A DNA stretch of 64,000 bases from Cordylochernes scorpioides (lineage: Eukaryota > Arthropoda > Arachnida > Pseudoscorpiones > Chernetidae), in the NCBI GenBank assembly GCA_030710605.1, contig CP092863.1, forward strand, positions 136,260,026 through 136,324,025. The letters run 5' to 3'. The notes beneath the pieces are model-generated. The model worked only from the letters and a program-made list of their open reading frames with translations. It was not told where the DNA came from and searched no databases. Below, piece after piece: positions 20,980 through 32,155 of the stretch. Position numbers and translations under genes: made by a program. How positions within the stretch are numbered: position 1 is the first letter of the stretch; each line of letters opens with the position of its first letter.

Positions 20980-21679
20980 ATAACCAAGTGTGAACAAAAC
21001 TTAAGGAAGTTGTACCTTTTAGCATGTATATCGGTATTCAAACAATAACTCTGAAATATATTACAGTGACCTTTATTGAAGACACACGAGATAACCAAAT
21101 TGGCGAAACCGCTGGGAGGGTTCACCACTGATGAGCCAAGCCCTCCCAATATATTTTTCATCGCAGTAAGGACAGTAGAAGTTTTTATTATGTATAAAAG
21201 AAACATTCGCGCTTTTAAATCCTTTTATTTTATAACCAAGTGTGAACAAAACTTAAGGAAGTTGTACCTTTCAGCATGTATATCGGTATTCAGACAATAA
21301 CTCTGAAAGATATTACAGTGACCTTTATAGAAGACACACGAGATAGCCAAGTGTGAACAAAACTTAAGGAAGTTGTACCTTTCAGCAGGTATATCGGTAT
21401 TCAAACAATAACTCTGAAATATATTACAGTGACCTTCATTGAAGACATACGAGATAACCAAGTGTGAACAAAACTTAAGAAAGTTGTACCTTTCAGCATG
21501 TATATCGGGATTCAGACAATAACTCTGAAAGATATTACAGTGACCTTTATTAAAGACATACATGATAACCAAGTATGAACAAAATTGTCTCTGTCTTCTT
21601 AAAAAAAAGCTGACGACTGGCGACATTAAAAACTTTCCACTTCCTAAATATTTCCATGAGTGTACATATATATAAAATA

Positions 21680-22375
21680 CTAGACGAATGACCCGGGCAA
21701 CGCCTGGGTTTTACCCTATTAAATGTACCCTGTTTCGCCCGTGGTCTCTGTTTTTTGGAATTTTTCCCGATATAATTTTGTATCTGATAATCAAACTAAA
21801 CCCAGTATTCTTTTACCTATGTATGGAAATTTTTGTTTGAATTAGTGAACTACTGCGAATTTGTAGACGAATGACCCGGGCAACGCCCGGGTTTACACGA
21901 TTAAACGTATATTACATATGGAAGATGGACGTAGTTCCCGGAGGGCACCTGCGAGGTCACTCTGCCCCCGCGCAACTGTCCAACTGGGAGCGCCCCGCGC
22001 CGTCAAAATCGTCACGCGTTCTAGAGGGCGCTGCTCGGCCGGCCGTCACCCGGGAGATCTCATTTACTCGGCGGGGGGGGGGGGGGGGGCAGGGCAGTCA
22101 CGTGCAGCGCCGGCAGCCAATCGTCGCGCGCCACCGTCGCCCGCCTGAGTGTTCTAGAGGGCGCTGCTCGTGAGCTAAGTTGAATAATTTGAATATATAG
22201 TTTTAATAAATGATTTATATATATTTTAAAATAGCCTATCGTCATCCTCGTTATTTTTTACCTATGTATGGAAATTTTGGTTTGAATTAGTGAACTACTG
22301 CGAATTTGTATACCGGACATACAAACCAACCAACCAACAGACAAACATACAAACATTCATTTTTATATATATAGA
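21680..22375 (-). mobile_element. Composite Helitron with two 3' ends, copy 1 only
   Basis: On the minus strand it starts TCTATATATATAAAAATG at 22375 and ends CTAG at 21680, between A (21679) and T (22376). A second GGGCGTTGCCC hairpin end lies internally at about 21864-21890, fused to a piece of the conserved 5' region (21815-21863). Copy 2 has the bare target TATAAAATATATACAATG with the junction at 45142/45143, so the whole composite inserted as one unit. A 17-base G run sits at 22073-22089. Confidence 0.95.
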
Positions 22376-23130
22376 TATACAATGTCGTCATTGGTGCCGT
22401 CCACCGCGGGAAAGACTCCGTCACCAATGGACTGCCAGAGTTCTTGCAGAAAGAGAGGGACTTATTTCCAGGCCAAAAATTCGATATTAGAATATAAAAC
22501 TAAGTAAAATAAGATAAAGTGAAATTAAACAATCATTTTAATCCTTTATTATAATTGAATAGTTTATTAACAATGTTTAATAATACTCACAACTGCGCAT
22601 ATAAAATAAATTATACGTTTATGTCAATTTTATTAAAATTGTTAAACTATTTAATTCCCAAAAACCATAATTAATAAACAAATTCAAACAATATTTGACA
22701 CATTTCTGATTATTTTTAACATTAAAATAATTAATTGTATTTAAATAAGATTATTTTTCTCTTTTTCCCATCAAAATGTTGTAAATAAATTAAATTTTGA
22801 TTATTCAATATATTCCTAACAATAATAATACAATAAATTCCACTTCTCTGACAATTTTATTTTGTCAAATAAGGATTTACTTTTGTTGGAGAGAGCGAGA
22901 GTAAATATTTAATTAGAAAGTTTCTTCTGTGAAATTAATTTTGGTAATATTGACTGGATGACCCAGAGAACATTACTGAAATCTCTTTATTACTTTCTAA
23001 AACTAATCAATTTTTATATAAAGTGTATTTATATAAATTATAATAAATAATAAAATACTATATTTTCTGAAGATCATTTGTTGGAAATTGGTTTGAAAAA
23101 ATATATATAGCTATATAATTTATAATATAA
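22376..23130. other. AT-rich spacer, no gene
   Basis: Non-coding, shared with copy 2 from 45143. About 75 bp near 23035-23110 are absent from copy 2. Confidence 0.6.
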
Positions 23131-23900
23131 TACGGTTATGATTATAGAACGACCTTTTAACAAGTTTTACCTCAAATGTTTCATTTTACGCAGAACAAAA
23201 AATCGTAATTTATTTTAAGGAGAAATAACGACTATTTCTATCCTTAGGGATGAAGTATGAAAGGATGAATTGTGAAGGGCAATGATAAACAGAAAAATAA
23301 AAGTCCCTGGACCAGAGATAGCCGTGACAATCTGGCGACATAACTTTACAACCGGACAATAGGGAACAGGAAAGGTCTGACTTTTGTCCCCGGTAGGGGG
23401 CTAAAAATAGAGCCTGGAGATGAATAAATACAGTTGGGAGGTAGAGATCAAAGGAGATGTACTGGACATTCTCATTGCTGGACCCATGTCAACATGTCTT
23501 TTTCAAGGGAGGTAATCTTCTTGTCGCCACTAACCTCTGGAGTTGTCCATATCCATTTACATTACTATATATTATTTATTATGCAATATAATATAATGCG
23601 GCTTATGATTGTAAAACGACATTTGAAATACTTTCACGCATGTGTTTCTTTTCAACGAAAAATCAAAATTTATTTCATGGAGAAATAACGATTATTTCTA
23701 ACCTAAGGGATGAAGTATGAAAGGATGAATTGTAAAGAGTAATGATAAACGGAAAAATAAAAGTGTCGAGGGATGGGAATTTTTACGTTTATCCCTAAGG
23801 TTAGAAATAATCGTTATTTCTCCTTGAAATAAATTTTTATTTTTCGTTGAAAAGAAACACATGCAGGATAGTATTTCAAATGTCGTTTTACTATATATTA
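23131..23900. repeat. Foldback repeat cluster (copy 1)
   Basis: GAGAAATAACGATTATTTCT near 23681 pairs with AGAAATAATCGTTATTTCTC near 23803, with arms running to about 23618 and 23898. A third, diverged arm lies at 23131-23290. Between them (23292-23560) is a more GC-balanced stretch with a candidate TATA (CTAAAAATA) and AATAAATA, possibly an LTR-like remnant. Same order in copy 2 at about 45830-46590. Confidence 0.6.
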
Positions 23901-24764
23901 TTGTTAGTGTCCATCAATTCAAGTTATACTTTTTGTGACTATATGGACTAATATTATCCAATTAGATCTGAAGGAGGTACAATTTGGATTATAGATTAGA
24001 GGAAACACTAGATAAAAAATTATTATAGTTATTTATTATTCGGATTCGGCCTTATTGCCTTATGTTTCCTGTTTGATCAGTTAGTGAACATCATTTACAG
24101 CTCATGTAGTGACCTTCTGGTAGCTTCCTTGATCCCATTGCAGGTCTTCCTCTCTTCCCTCAATTTATCTTAAAATCAGCGTCTTTTCTAACATGTATAT
24201 ACTTGAACATGTTTATTAGAATGTAATATTATTGCGATTTCACCGCCACTCTGTGTTGTGACGACGATCTAAGTTCTATAGAGGTAGTCGATCACCTCTA
24301 TTCTTGGTCGGCGGGGTTGAAGGTTCAAAATTAAGGTGTCGCTGCTTATAGCACTATTAAAATATTAGACGAAAACAGGAGGGAAAATTATATTTATTAT
24401 AAATTAATAAAATAAGTAAAGTAGTTTTTAATTAATTATATATTCAAATATTTACACTAAAAGAATCGGAGATCAGGGCAAATTTTCGTGTTCGAAAGTT
24501 GTTTACAGGTTCTTCTGTATTTGTTTTCTCATTTTAGCCGCTGCATCCCCGTAGCCGCTTCCGTCGGCCTCCTATTGGCTGCTTCGGACTCCTTCTTTTC
24601 CAACAAATATCTTCAAAACATTTCTATAAAACCAATTCAATTAATATAAACTAAGTCATCACACTTATGTAAACATTTTCAATATCATTAAGGATTATTT
24701 CTAACTTCCAAGTGAAATGTTGGTGGAGGAGTGGTATGGACCGATCATTTTCGACAGCAACGAC
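23901..24764. other. Non-coding end of duplicated segment (copy 1)
   Basis: No gene recognised. It matches 46595-47458 and ends abruptly at the assembly gap inside a tRNA-like sequence that is complete in copy 2 (47412-47482). Confidence 0.6.
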
Positions 24765-24864
24765 NNNNNNNNNNNNNNNNNNNNNNNNNNNNNNNNNNNN
24801 NNNNNNNNNNNNNNNNNNNNNNNNNNNNNNNNNNNNNNNNNNNNNNNNNNNNNNNNNNNNNNNN
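24765..24864. other. Assembly gap, exactly 100 N
   Basis: One hundred N characters, the conventional placeholder for a gap of unknown size. Frames translated across it are meaningless. Confidence 1.
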
Positions 24865-25601
24865 ATACTAACTCTGAAATATATTTGATACACAGTAACC
24901 TTTATTGAACACACACGAGATAACCAAGTGTAAACAGAATTGCCTTTATCTCCTTAAAAACAAAAAAAAAAAAAACAGGCGACCATTAAAGACCATCACT
25001 TCCTTAAGTTTTATCATGACTGTATATATTGTTGTGATCATGAATGAATAATTTTAAACACAAGGAAAATACTTCAGAATAATTCCATGTCAAAATGAAG
25101 TTTCTTCTAATTAATTTCAGAGATAGCACATCACAACATATATCACAAGATGCTTGACATTTTATTCTAGACATAAGATCGCATCTCTGGTCATTTTAAT
25201 TAAATCCCAGACGTACCCATCGCCTCAAGGATTTGCTTTCCCTGAAACATGTCTTAATTATTCGATTAATTATTAAAATCTTGTACACCATTTAATATTC
25301 AAATTATCCCTCCTCTGTTGCCCACTTAATTATTTAGTTATGTTGTAAACTCATTAATAATTATATAGAGTTTGAAAATATTTTGAGGATAACGTTTCGA
25401 TAAACAATCGACTTTTTTATAATCGGTGGTTAATTATAGGAATTTATTTATTGGAATGTAATTAAAATAATTGTGGAAAGGTACTTATATATAGAAATTA
25501 CATTTTAATTAGTTTATCGATATTTAAAATATCATAATAACTATAATTAAAAAAGGTCTTGATAGTTTTATGTCTATAATATACGTCTTAGTTTGCTCTT
25601 A
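24865..25601. other. AT-rich, truncated 111-bp-type MITE at left
   Basis: 24865-25025 holds a partial unit and right end of the 111-bp MITE family (ACACACGAGATAACCAAGTG). The rest is AT-rich with no coding signal. Confidence 0.55.
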
Positions 25602-27021
25602 CATTCATGGACAAAACTTAAGGAAGGGGTAATGTCTTTGATATCGATGGTAGACTGTTTTTTAAGGGAGACAGAAACAATTTTGTTCACACTTGGTTTT
25701 CTCGTGTGTCTTCAATAAAGGTCACTGTAATATCTTTCAGAGTTATTGTCTCAATCCCGATATACATGCTAAAAGGTACAACTTCCTTGAGTTTTGTTCA
25801 CACTTGGTTATCTCGTATGTCTTCAATAAAGGTCACGGTAATATATTTCAGAGTTATTGACTGAATCCCGATATACATGCTAAAAGGTACAACTTCCTTA
25901 AGTTTTGTTCACACTTGGTTATCTCGTGTGTCTTCAATAAAGGTCACTGTAATATCTTTCAAGGTTTTGTCTGAATCCCGATATACATGCTAAAAGGTAC
26001 AACTTCCTTAAGTTTTGTTTACACTTGGTTATCTCGTGTGTCTTCAATAAAGGTCACTGTAATATCTTTCAAGGTTTTGTCTGAATCCCGATATACATGC
26101 TAAAAGGTACAACTTCCTTAAGTTTTGTTCACACTTGGTTATCTCGTGTGTCTTCAATAAAGGTCACTGTAATATCTTTCAAGGTTTTGTCTGAATCCCG
26201 ATATACATGCTAAAAGGTACAACTTCCTTAAGTTTTGTTCACACTTGGTTATCTCGTGTGCCTTCAATAAAGGTCACTGTAATATCTTTCAAGGTTTTGT
26301 CTGAATCCCGATATACATGCTAAAAGGTACAACTTCCTTAAGTTTTGTTCACACTTGGTTATCTCGTGTGCCTTCTATAAAGGTCACTGTAATATCTTTC
26401 AAGGTTTTGTCTGAATCCCGATATACATGCTAAAAGGTACAACTTCCTTAAGTTTTGTTCACACTTGGTTATCTCGTGTGCCTTCAATAAAGGTCACTGT
26501 AATATCTTTCAAGGTTTTGTCTGAATCCCGATATACATGCTAAAAGGTACAACTTCCTTAAGGTTTGTTTACACTTGGTTATCTCGTGTATCTTCAATAA
26601 AGGTCACTGTAATATCTTTCAAGGTTTTGTCTGAATCCCGATATACATGCTAAAAGGTACAACTTCCTTAAGTTTTGTTCACACTTGGTTATCTCGTGTG
26701 TCTTCAATAATGGTCACTGTAATATCTTTCAAGGTTTTGTCTGATTCCCGATATACATGCTAAAAGGTACAATTTCCTTAAGTTTTGTTTACACTTGGTT
26801 ATCTCGTGTGTCTTCAATAAAGGTCACTGTAATATCTTTCAGAGTTATTGACTGAATCCCGATATACATTCTAAAAGGTACAACTTCCTTAAGTTTGTTC
26901 ACACTTGGTTATCTCGTGTGTCTTCAATAAAGGTCACTGTAATATCTTTCAGAGTTATTGTCTGAATATCCCGATATACATAATAAAAGGTACAACTTCC
27001 TTAAGTTTTTTTTAATGAGTG
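25602..27021. mobile_element. Mariner-type MITE with about 12-unit tandem array
   Basis: The left end CATTCATGGACAAAAC follows TA and the right end reads AATGAGTG. The interior is a dozen or so tandem units in the reverse orientation to the 16500 copy. Most are 110 bp with an AAGGTTTTGTCTG variant; the outer ones are 111 bp with AGAGTTATTGTCTG. The 110-bp variant is the one that has multiplied. Units are nearly identical, suggesting recent expansion or gene-conversion-like homogenisation. Confidence 0.9.
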
Positions 27022-27632
27022 CATATAGACAAGGCTTAGCATTATCCAATTAAAGATATAAAGTTTCGAGTTTGCATCAAATTCTTTTATTTATTTATAA
27101 CTAAATAAAATAGCATTTGCACTATTAAATAATTTTTAAAAAATCGATATCATGAGTTTAAGATGTTGAAATATATAAGTTTTTGTATAAATTAAAACGA
27201 ATTTCAGTAAAAAAATCGATACATTTTGTCATTAATTAAAAGACCGCCTGATATCCCAAATGGTTATCCACCCAAATGCCAGCAGACTGACTTTGCTCAA
27301 CCTCTGTTCTAAACAGGATATTTTTGGCCAAACGACCTACTTCAACTGTTTACCCGCCTTTATAAACAAAGCAGAAGACTGTTTTGCAATCCCCTGATTG
27401 GACGCCATAGATTGTTTTAGCTCTAGACATTTATGAAACACAAACCACGTGCTTCTCTTCATATAACATTTGATAGAATACCTATTGCCTGGAACTTTTC
27501 AAATAGATGTAAAAGTGGGACCTAATAAATATCAATTATAAAGTTGTATGACACAAAAGTTCGTGTTTTTCTTAAAAAGTTGTTTTATTATTATTTGGCG
27601 AATAATATTACTATACGGCGAATACATAATAA
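27022..27632. other. Spacer, no gene recognised
   Basis: AT-rich. 27240-27480 is less AT-rich and includes CCTGATTGG, but no open frame. The last 40 bp (GGCGAATACATAATA) are the left flank of the Helitron and resemble the flanks of the Tc1-like element. Confidence 0.5.
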
Positions 27633-28740
27633 TCTATATTAATAAAATGGAAATTTCATAAGTGGTGTTCGCTAAAAACTTTCGTTACAATGCATCAATT
27701 TCGACCAATTTTCAACATTTATGTAAAACGAGATGGAGCTGGTTTTGCTTAACATCAAAATATTTTTCCTAACTTTAACATACATAACTTTGCTGTTATC
27801 GATAAAATACAAAAAAATTCAACAGAGTTAAAGTGTTTACACTTTTGCGCTTCTTGGAAAATTAGTTTTAATCTTTTTTATATATATTTTAATAACTTTT
27901 ATACATGGTAAGATACTTTTATTTTATAGTTTTCATATTTTATACCAAAAAAAGTTGAAGCCTTACTTGATTAGATCAATTTTATATTTTAGATAAATTT
28001 TTAGGCTAATTTTAATTTATTTCTTTTTTATTTTATATACAGATTATATATGCTATTTCTAACTTACGTGGTTAGTATTTTTATAAGACTAAGGTTATTT
28101 ATATTATTTTTTACAAAAAAAGATTGAAATTTCATTAATGTGCTCAATTTTATGTCTTTTTTGAGGACCTTAACCAAATTTTTAATTAATTGTTTAGATA
28201 TTTTAATAACAGATTATTTATGGTGTTTTCCACTTATATGGGTTGTTTTGTAAAAAAAATTTGGGTTATTTCTTTTTTTTTTTCACTAAAAAGCTTGAAA
28301 TTTCATTAATGTGCTCAATTTTATGTCTTTTTTGAGGACCTTAACAAAATTTTAATTAATTGCTCAGATATTTTAAAAGTAGATTATTTATGGTGTTTTC
28401 CACATATATGGGTTGTTTTGTAAACAAATTTTGGGTTATTTCTATTTTTTTTTCACTAAGATGCAAGATATTTTATTGATATGTTTATGTGATTGTCATT
28501 ATGAGGCCCTTCTCAAATATTTCTTAAGAAATTTTTATTTAATTATTTAGATCTTTCAAATACAAATTATTTGTGGTATTTATAACATATAGGTGTTGTG
28601 TTTTTTAAAATATTTGTTTTTTTTTAATTATTAATCGCAAAAAAGAGCAAGCAATTTCATTGTGTTCAATTATGGGTCATTTTGAGGTCCTTTTTTAAAT
28701 TTTCTTATGGAATTTTTAATTATTGCTTTGATCTTTTAAA

Positions 28741-29804
28741 TACAGTTTATTTATTATATTTTCTACATATATGGGCTGTATCTAAAAAATAGGTTATTTA
28801 TATTTTTAAATAAGCAAGGGATTTCTTTTACGGATTCATTTATTTGTCTTTTTGAAGTCCTTTTTCAAAATTTTTTTAAAGATATTTTAATTTATTTGAT
28901 TAATATTTTATATTTAGATTATTTATAGTTTTTTTTAACATATAGGGGTTGTATTTTGTATTTTAGAAATTTATTTCTATTTTTTACCTCAAAAAAGCAT
29001 GCTTTTTCATTGCCGTATCCAGCGGTTGGTCTATTTTTGAAGCTTTTTAATGATAACTGGTTTTGTACATAAATTTTTTGGTAATATATAATATTATGAT
29101 TTTAGTTTTTTAAAATCTTTTTAACATATCTGAAGGTTATTTTGAATAAAAAAATTAAAAATTTTGATTTTTACCTCAAAAAGACAGGAAATTTTTATGC
29201 TTTGTTTAGAAATTGCTGGTTTTGAAGCTTTTGTTATTAATCTCAATCTAATTTTTTTTTCAGAATATGCCATACAGTTTATTTATTATATTTTCTACAT
29301 ATATGGGTTGTATCTAAAAAATAGGTTATTTATATTTTTAAATAAGCAAGGGATTTCTTTTACGGATTCATTTATTTGTCTTTTTGAAGTCCTTTTTCAA
29401 AATCTTTTTAAAGATATTTTAATTAATTTGATTGAATATTTTATATTTAGATTATTTATAGTTTCTTTTAACATATAGGGGTTGTATTTTGTATTTTAGA
29501 AAATTATTTCTATTTTTTACCTCAAAAAAGCATGCTTTTTCATTGCCGTATCCAGCGGTTGGTCTATTTTTGAAGCTTTTTAATGATAACTGGTTTTGTA
29601 CATTAATATTTTGGTAATAATATTATGATTTTAGTTTTTTAAAATCTTTTTAACATATCTGAGGGTTATTTTGAATAAAAAATTTAAAAATTTTGATTTT
29701 TACCTCAAAAAGACAGGAAATTTTTATGCTTTGTTTAGAAATTGCTGGTTTTGAAGCTTTTGTTATTAATCTCAATCTAAATTTTTTTTTCAGAATATGC
29801 CTCG
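28741..29804 (+). repeat. 532-bp tandem duplication inside Helitron
   Basis: TACAGTTTATTTATTATATT begins at 28741 and again at 29273. Both units run to CAGAATATGCC, where only the second continues into the Rep fragment. Thus the first unit ends at the putative splice acceptor plus start codon without the exon. Confidence 0.85.
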
Positions 29805-30120
29805 CCACAGCCGACGTTTACTTGGTAGGAATACGGCTGCTTCCAGGAGATATAGGAATGCTAGAGCTATTGAGACACCACTTCAAAGTGAGACGCGTCG
29901 TGCGCTTCGCCGTCTTAGGTATTCTGAAGCCCGCGTCGCAGCTACTCAAACTATGCAAGTTCCTGTTCAGCGTATTCAGCTTTGGACTCATAAGCCGTTT
30001 TCAGGTTTGCAGTATAATGCCCATATTGATTATAAAGCTGATTCATCTGTCGATATAGGCCAAATGTCTCGGGTATGCCAGTTTTGCTCTGCTTTGAGAT
30101 TTAAAGATGATGTAATGTAA
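29797..30120 (+). pseudogene. Helitron Rep N-terminal fragment, copy 2
   Basis: The same 107 residues as at 299-622, with one silent base change seen. It follows a T-run ending in CAG. Rep catalytic and helicase domains are absent, so it is a remnant or an exon retained by a non-autonomous element. Confidence 0.65.
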
Positions 30121-30736
30121 TAGAAACAAAATAAACCTCATCCTACCTAATATACATTACTTCTGAGGATTAAAGATTTTGATTTGTGTTGAGAATTTTG
30201 CATGCATTTCTCTATTTCTTTTCTTATCTTGCAAAGCTAATGGATTGTTTAGGTTGCTTATTTTTGACTCGCCAATTTGTTTAGTGATAAAGTGGTATAG
30301 CGTTCTTTTTCAGAGCATCACCCTACAAAAAAATTACCTGACCTTTCCTAATATTCAGATAGATTTATTATATCAACATACTAGACTACAAACATTCCCT
30401 CGAGTAAAACCCGGGCGGAGCCGGGTACACCCGCTAGTACATAATAAATTTGTTGCTGTTGCTTTTCCTAAAGTCGTTTAAACGATCTCCATTAGGTTTA
30501 TTGTCTCAGCTTTTCTATTATAGTCCTGGGATTTTCCAGAGGTCATTTTAGGAGGTTTTGATACAATCCAATATATGTAGATATAATTGAGAAAGAATAC
30601 ATAATACAATTACTTTATACATAATACAATTACGTACATAGACATTATACATATAACCGCGAATAATAATATTACGGCGAATACATACTAATACAATTAC
30701 TTTATACATAATACAAAGACATAACGGGGAATAATA

Positions 30737-32155
30737 CACTGCGTGACATTGAAAATGGAACACCAAGAAATAGTGGCCAGAAAATTATGCAAATTTCAGG
30801 GTAGACGCACCTAACCGAGTTATGCAAATGATGTAAAATGCGCAGCTCTCGTGCGCACATGGAGCAAGATATAAGGGAAGGAACTTGCAGAAAGGACAGT
30901 ATTCGTGTCGTTATTTCTTCAAGGAAAATCATTGTAGAAATTTTGTTCTTGTGTCAAAAGACACGTGTAATAACAGAGAATTCCAGGTCATCGTAAACGG
31001 AGGCAGTTCAAGCAGACAGACGCTTTTACGAGGGGCATGGTGATCGAACTGAAAAGGGCAGGTTAGTCCATACGTCAAATCGCAGCTGATACACACCTTG
31101 GTGCGTCCACGGTGCACCGACTGTGGAGAAGATGATTGGAACAAGGAAATGTGGCAATTTATAGGAATGTCGGTGCAACCAGAGTGACGTTAGCACGTGT
31201 GGATCGGCGTATCCTTCGACAAGCAGTGGCGGCCCCACAAGCCACTTGTACCGCCATCCTGCAACATGTGCAAGACACCCTAGATCATTCCATCTCGACC
31301 AGAACCATTTCCCGTCGATTGGTTGCTAATGGCTTGCACTCATGCCGTCCGCTAAGAAGACTGCCATTGACCCCACCGAATAGGCGCCAACGTTTGGAAT
31401 GGTGCCGGGCTAGATCGACGTGGATGACGGAATGGCACAGGATCGTGTTCTCAGATGAGTCGCGTTTCTGCTTGTCCAGTGATAGTCGCCGTGTACGCGT
31501 GTGGCGTCGATGTGGAGAAAGGTCCAATCCGGCAGCAATTGTGGAACGCCCCACCGTGCGACAACGTAGAATCATGGTTTAGGGCGCAATCGCGTATGAT
31601 TCCAAGTCACCTTTACTTCGTATTCAGGGCACTATGACGGCCCAACGATACGTTGATGATGTGCTGCGACCGGTGACACTCCCCTACCTTCAGGGGGTAC
31701 CCAATGCCCTTTATCAGCAGGATAACGCCCGACCGCACACTGCTCGCATTAGACAACAAGCTATGCAAGATGTACAGATGCTTCCCTGGCCACCGTACTC
31801 TCCTGAACTCTCACCAATCGAGCACGTCTGGGACATCATTGGACGCCGTTTGCATGCCTTGCCACAGCCGCGTTCAGAAGACGAACTGTGGCAAATGGTT
31901 GAGAGGGAATGGAGAGCCATCCCTCAGGACGCCATCCGTACTCTGATTGACTCTCTACCTAGACGTGTTGCTGCGTGCATCGCCGTCCGCGGTGGTCCTA
32001 CTTGCTACTAAGCCGACGCCGTTCTCGCTCTGAATTATGACTATCATTTTGAAATAAAGATCACTTATTGTTCGTCCCTGTCTCTCTCTGTCTGCCGAGT
32101 TTCATCACTTTCTGGCCACTATTTCTTGGTGTTCCATTTTCAATGTCACGCAGTG
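30737..32155 (+). mobile_element. Tc1-like DNA transposon, copy 2 (1419 bp)
   Basis: Same 47-bp TIRs and TA flanks as 1221-2620. It retains the 19 bp lost from copy 1. Confidence 0.95.
30980..32011 (+). pseudogene. Tc1-like transposase, full length with stops
   Basis: The frame runs 343 codons from the position of the lost start (ATG changed to ATT, 30980-30982) to TAA 32009-32011 without frameshift. It has in-frame stops TAG 31064-31066 and TGA 31133-31135, shared with copy 1. A further TAG at 31580-31582 replaces the Trp of MVWGA and is private to this copy. The DDE residues are as in copy 1, with 32 residues between the second Asp and Glu. The two shared stops predate the duplication; the third and the start-codon loss came afterwards. 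Confidence 0.93.

Larger units (their letters stand above)
16500..21662. mobile_element. Mariner-type MITE with 111-bp array, split by copia
   Basis: The left end CACTCATGGACAAAAC and an inverted right end (TTTCCATGAGTG, 21651-21662) enclose tandem units of 111 bp (ACTTAAGGAAGTTGTACC ... GAGATAACCAAGTGTGAAC). The copia element interrupts the first unit. Without it the MITE is about 0.8 kb. Copy 2 holds the undisrupted version at 44143-45125 with more units. A 115-bp stretch at about 21095-21235 is another MITE fragment lodged in the array. Confidence 0.85.
27633..30437 (+). mobile_element. Non-autonomous Helitron, 2.8 kb (copy 2)
   Basis: Begins TCTATATTAATAAAATGG after host A (27632) and ends with the GC hairpin and CTAG (30434-30437) before T. 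The left two thirds are T-rich degenerate repeats of roughly 140-180 bp (TATGGTGTTTTCCAC...). Then comes a 532-bp tandem duplication, then the Rep N-terminal fragment and a 3' tail. No helicase domain is present. Confidence 0.85.

Noticed and set aside
24651-24914. Open frames running through the N gap on both strands
   Set aside because: Translation of unknown bases; they have no meaning.
25650-27000. Regular repeats resembling a CRISPR array
   Set aside because: Units are contiguous with no spacers, the period is 110-111 bp, and they sit between transposon TIRs in a eukaryotic sequence.
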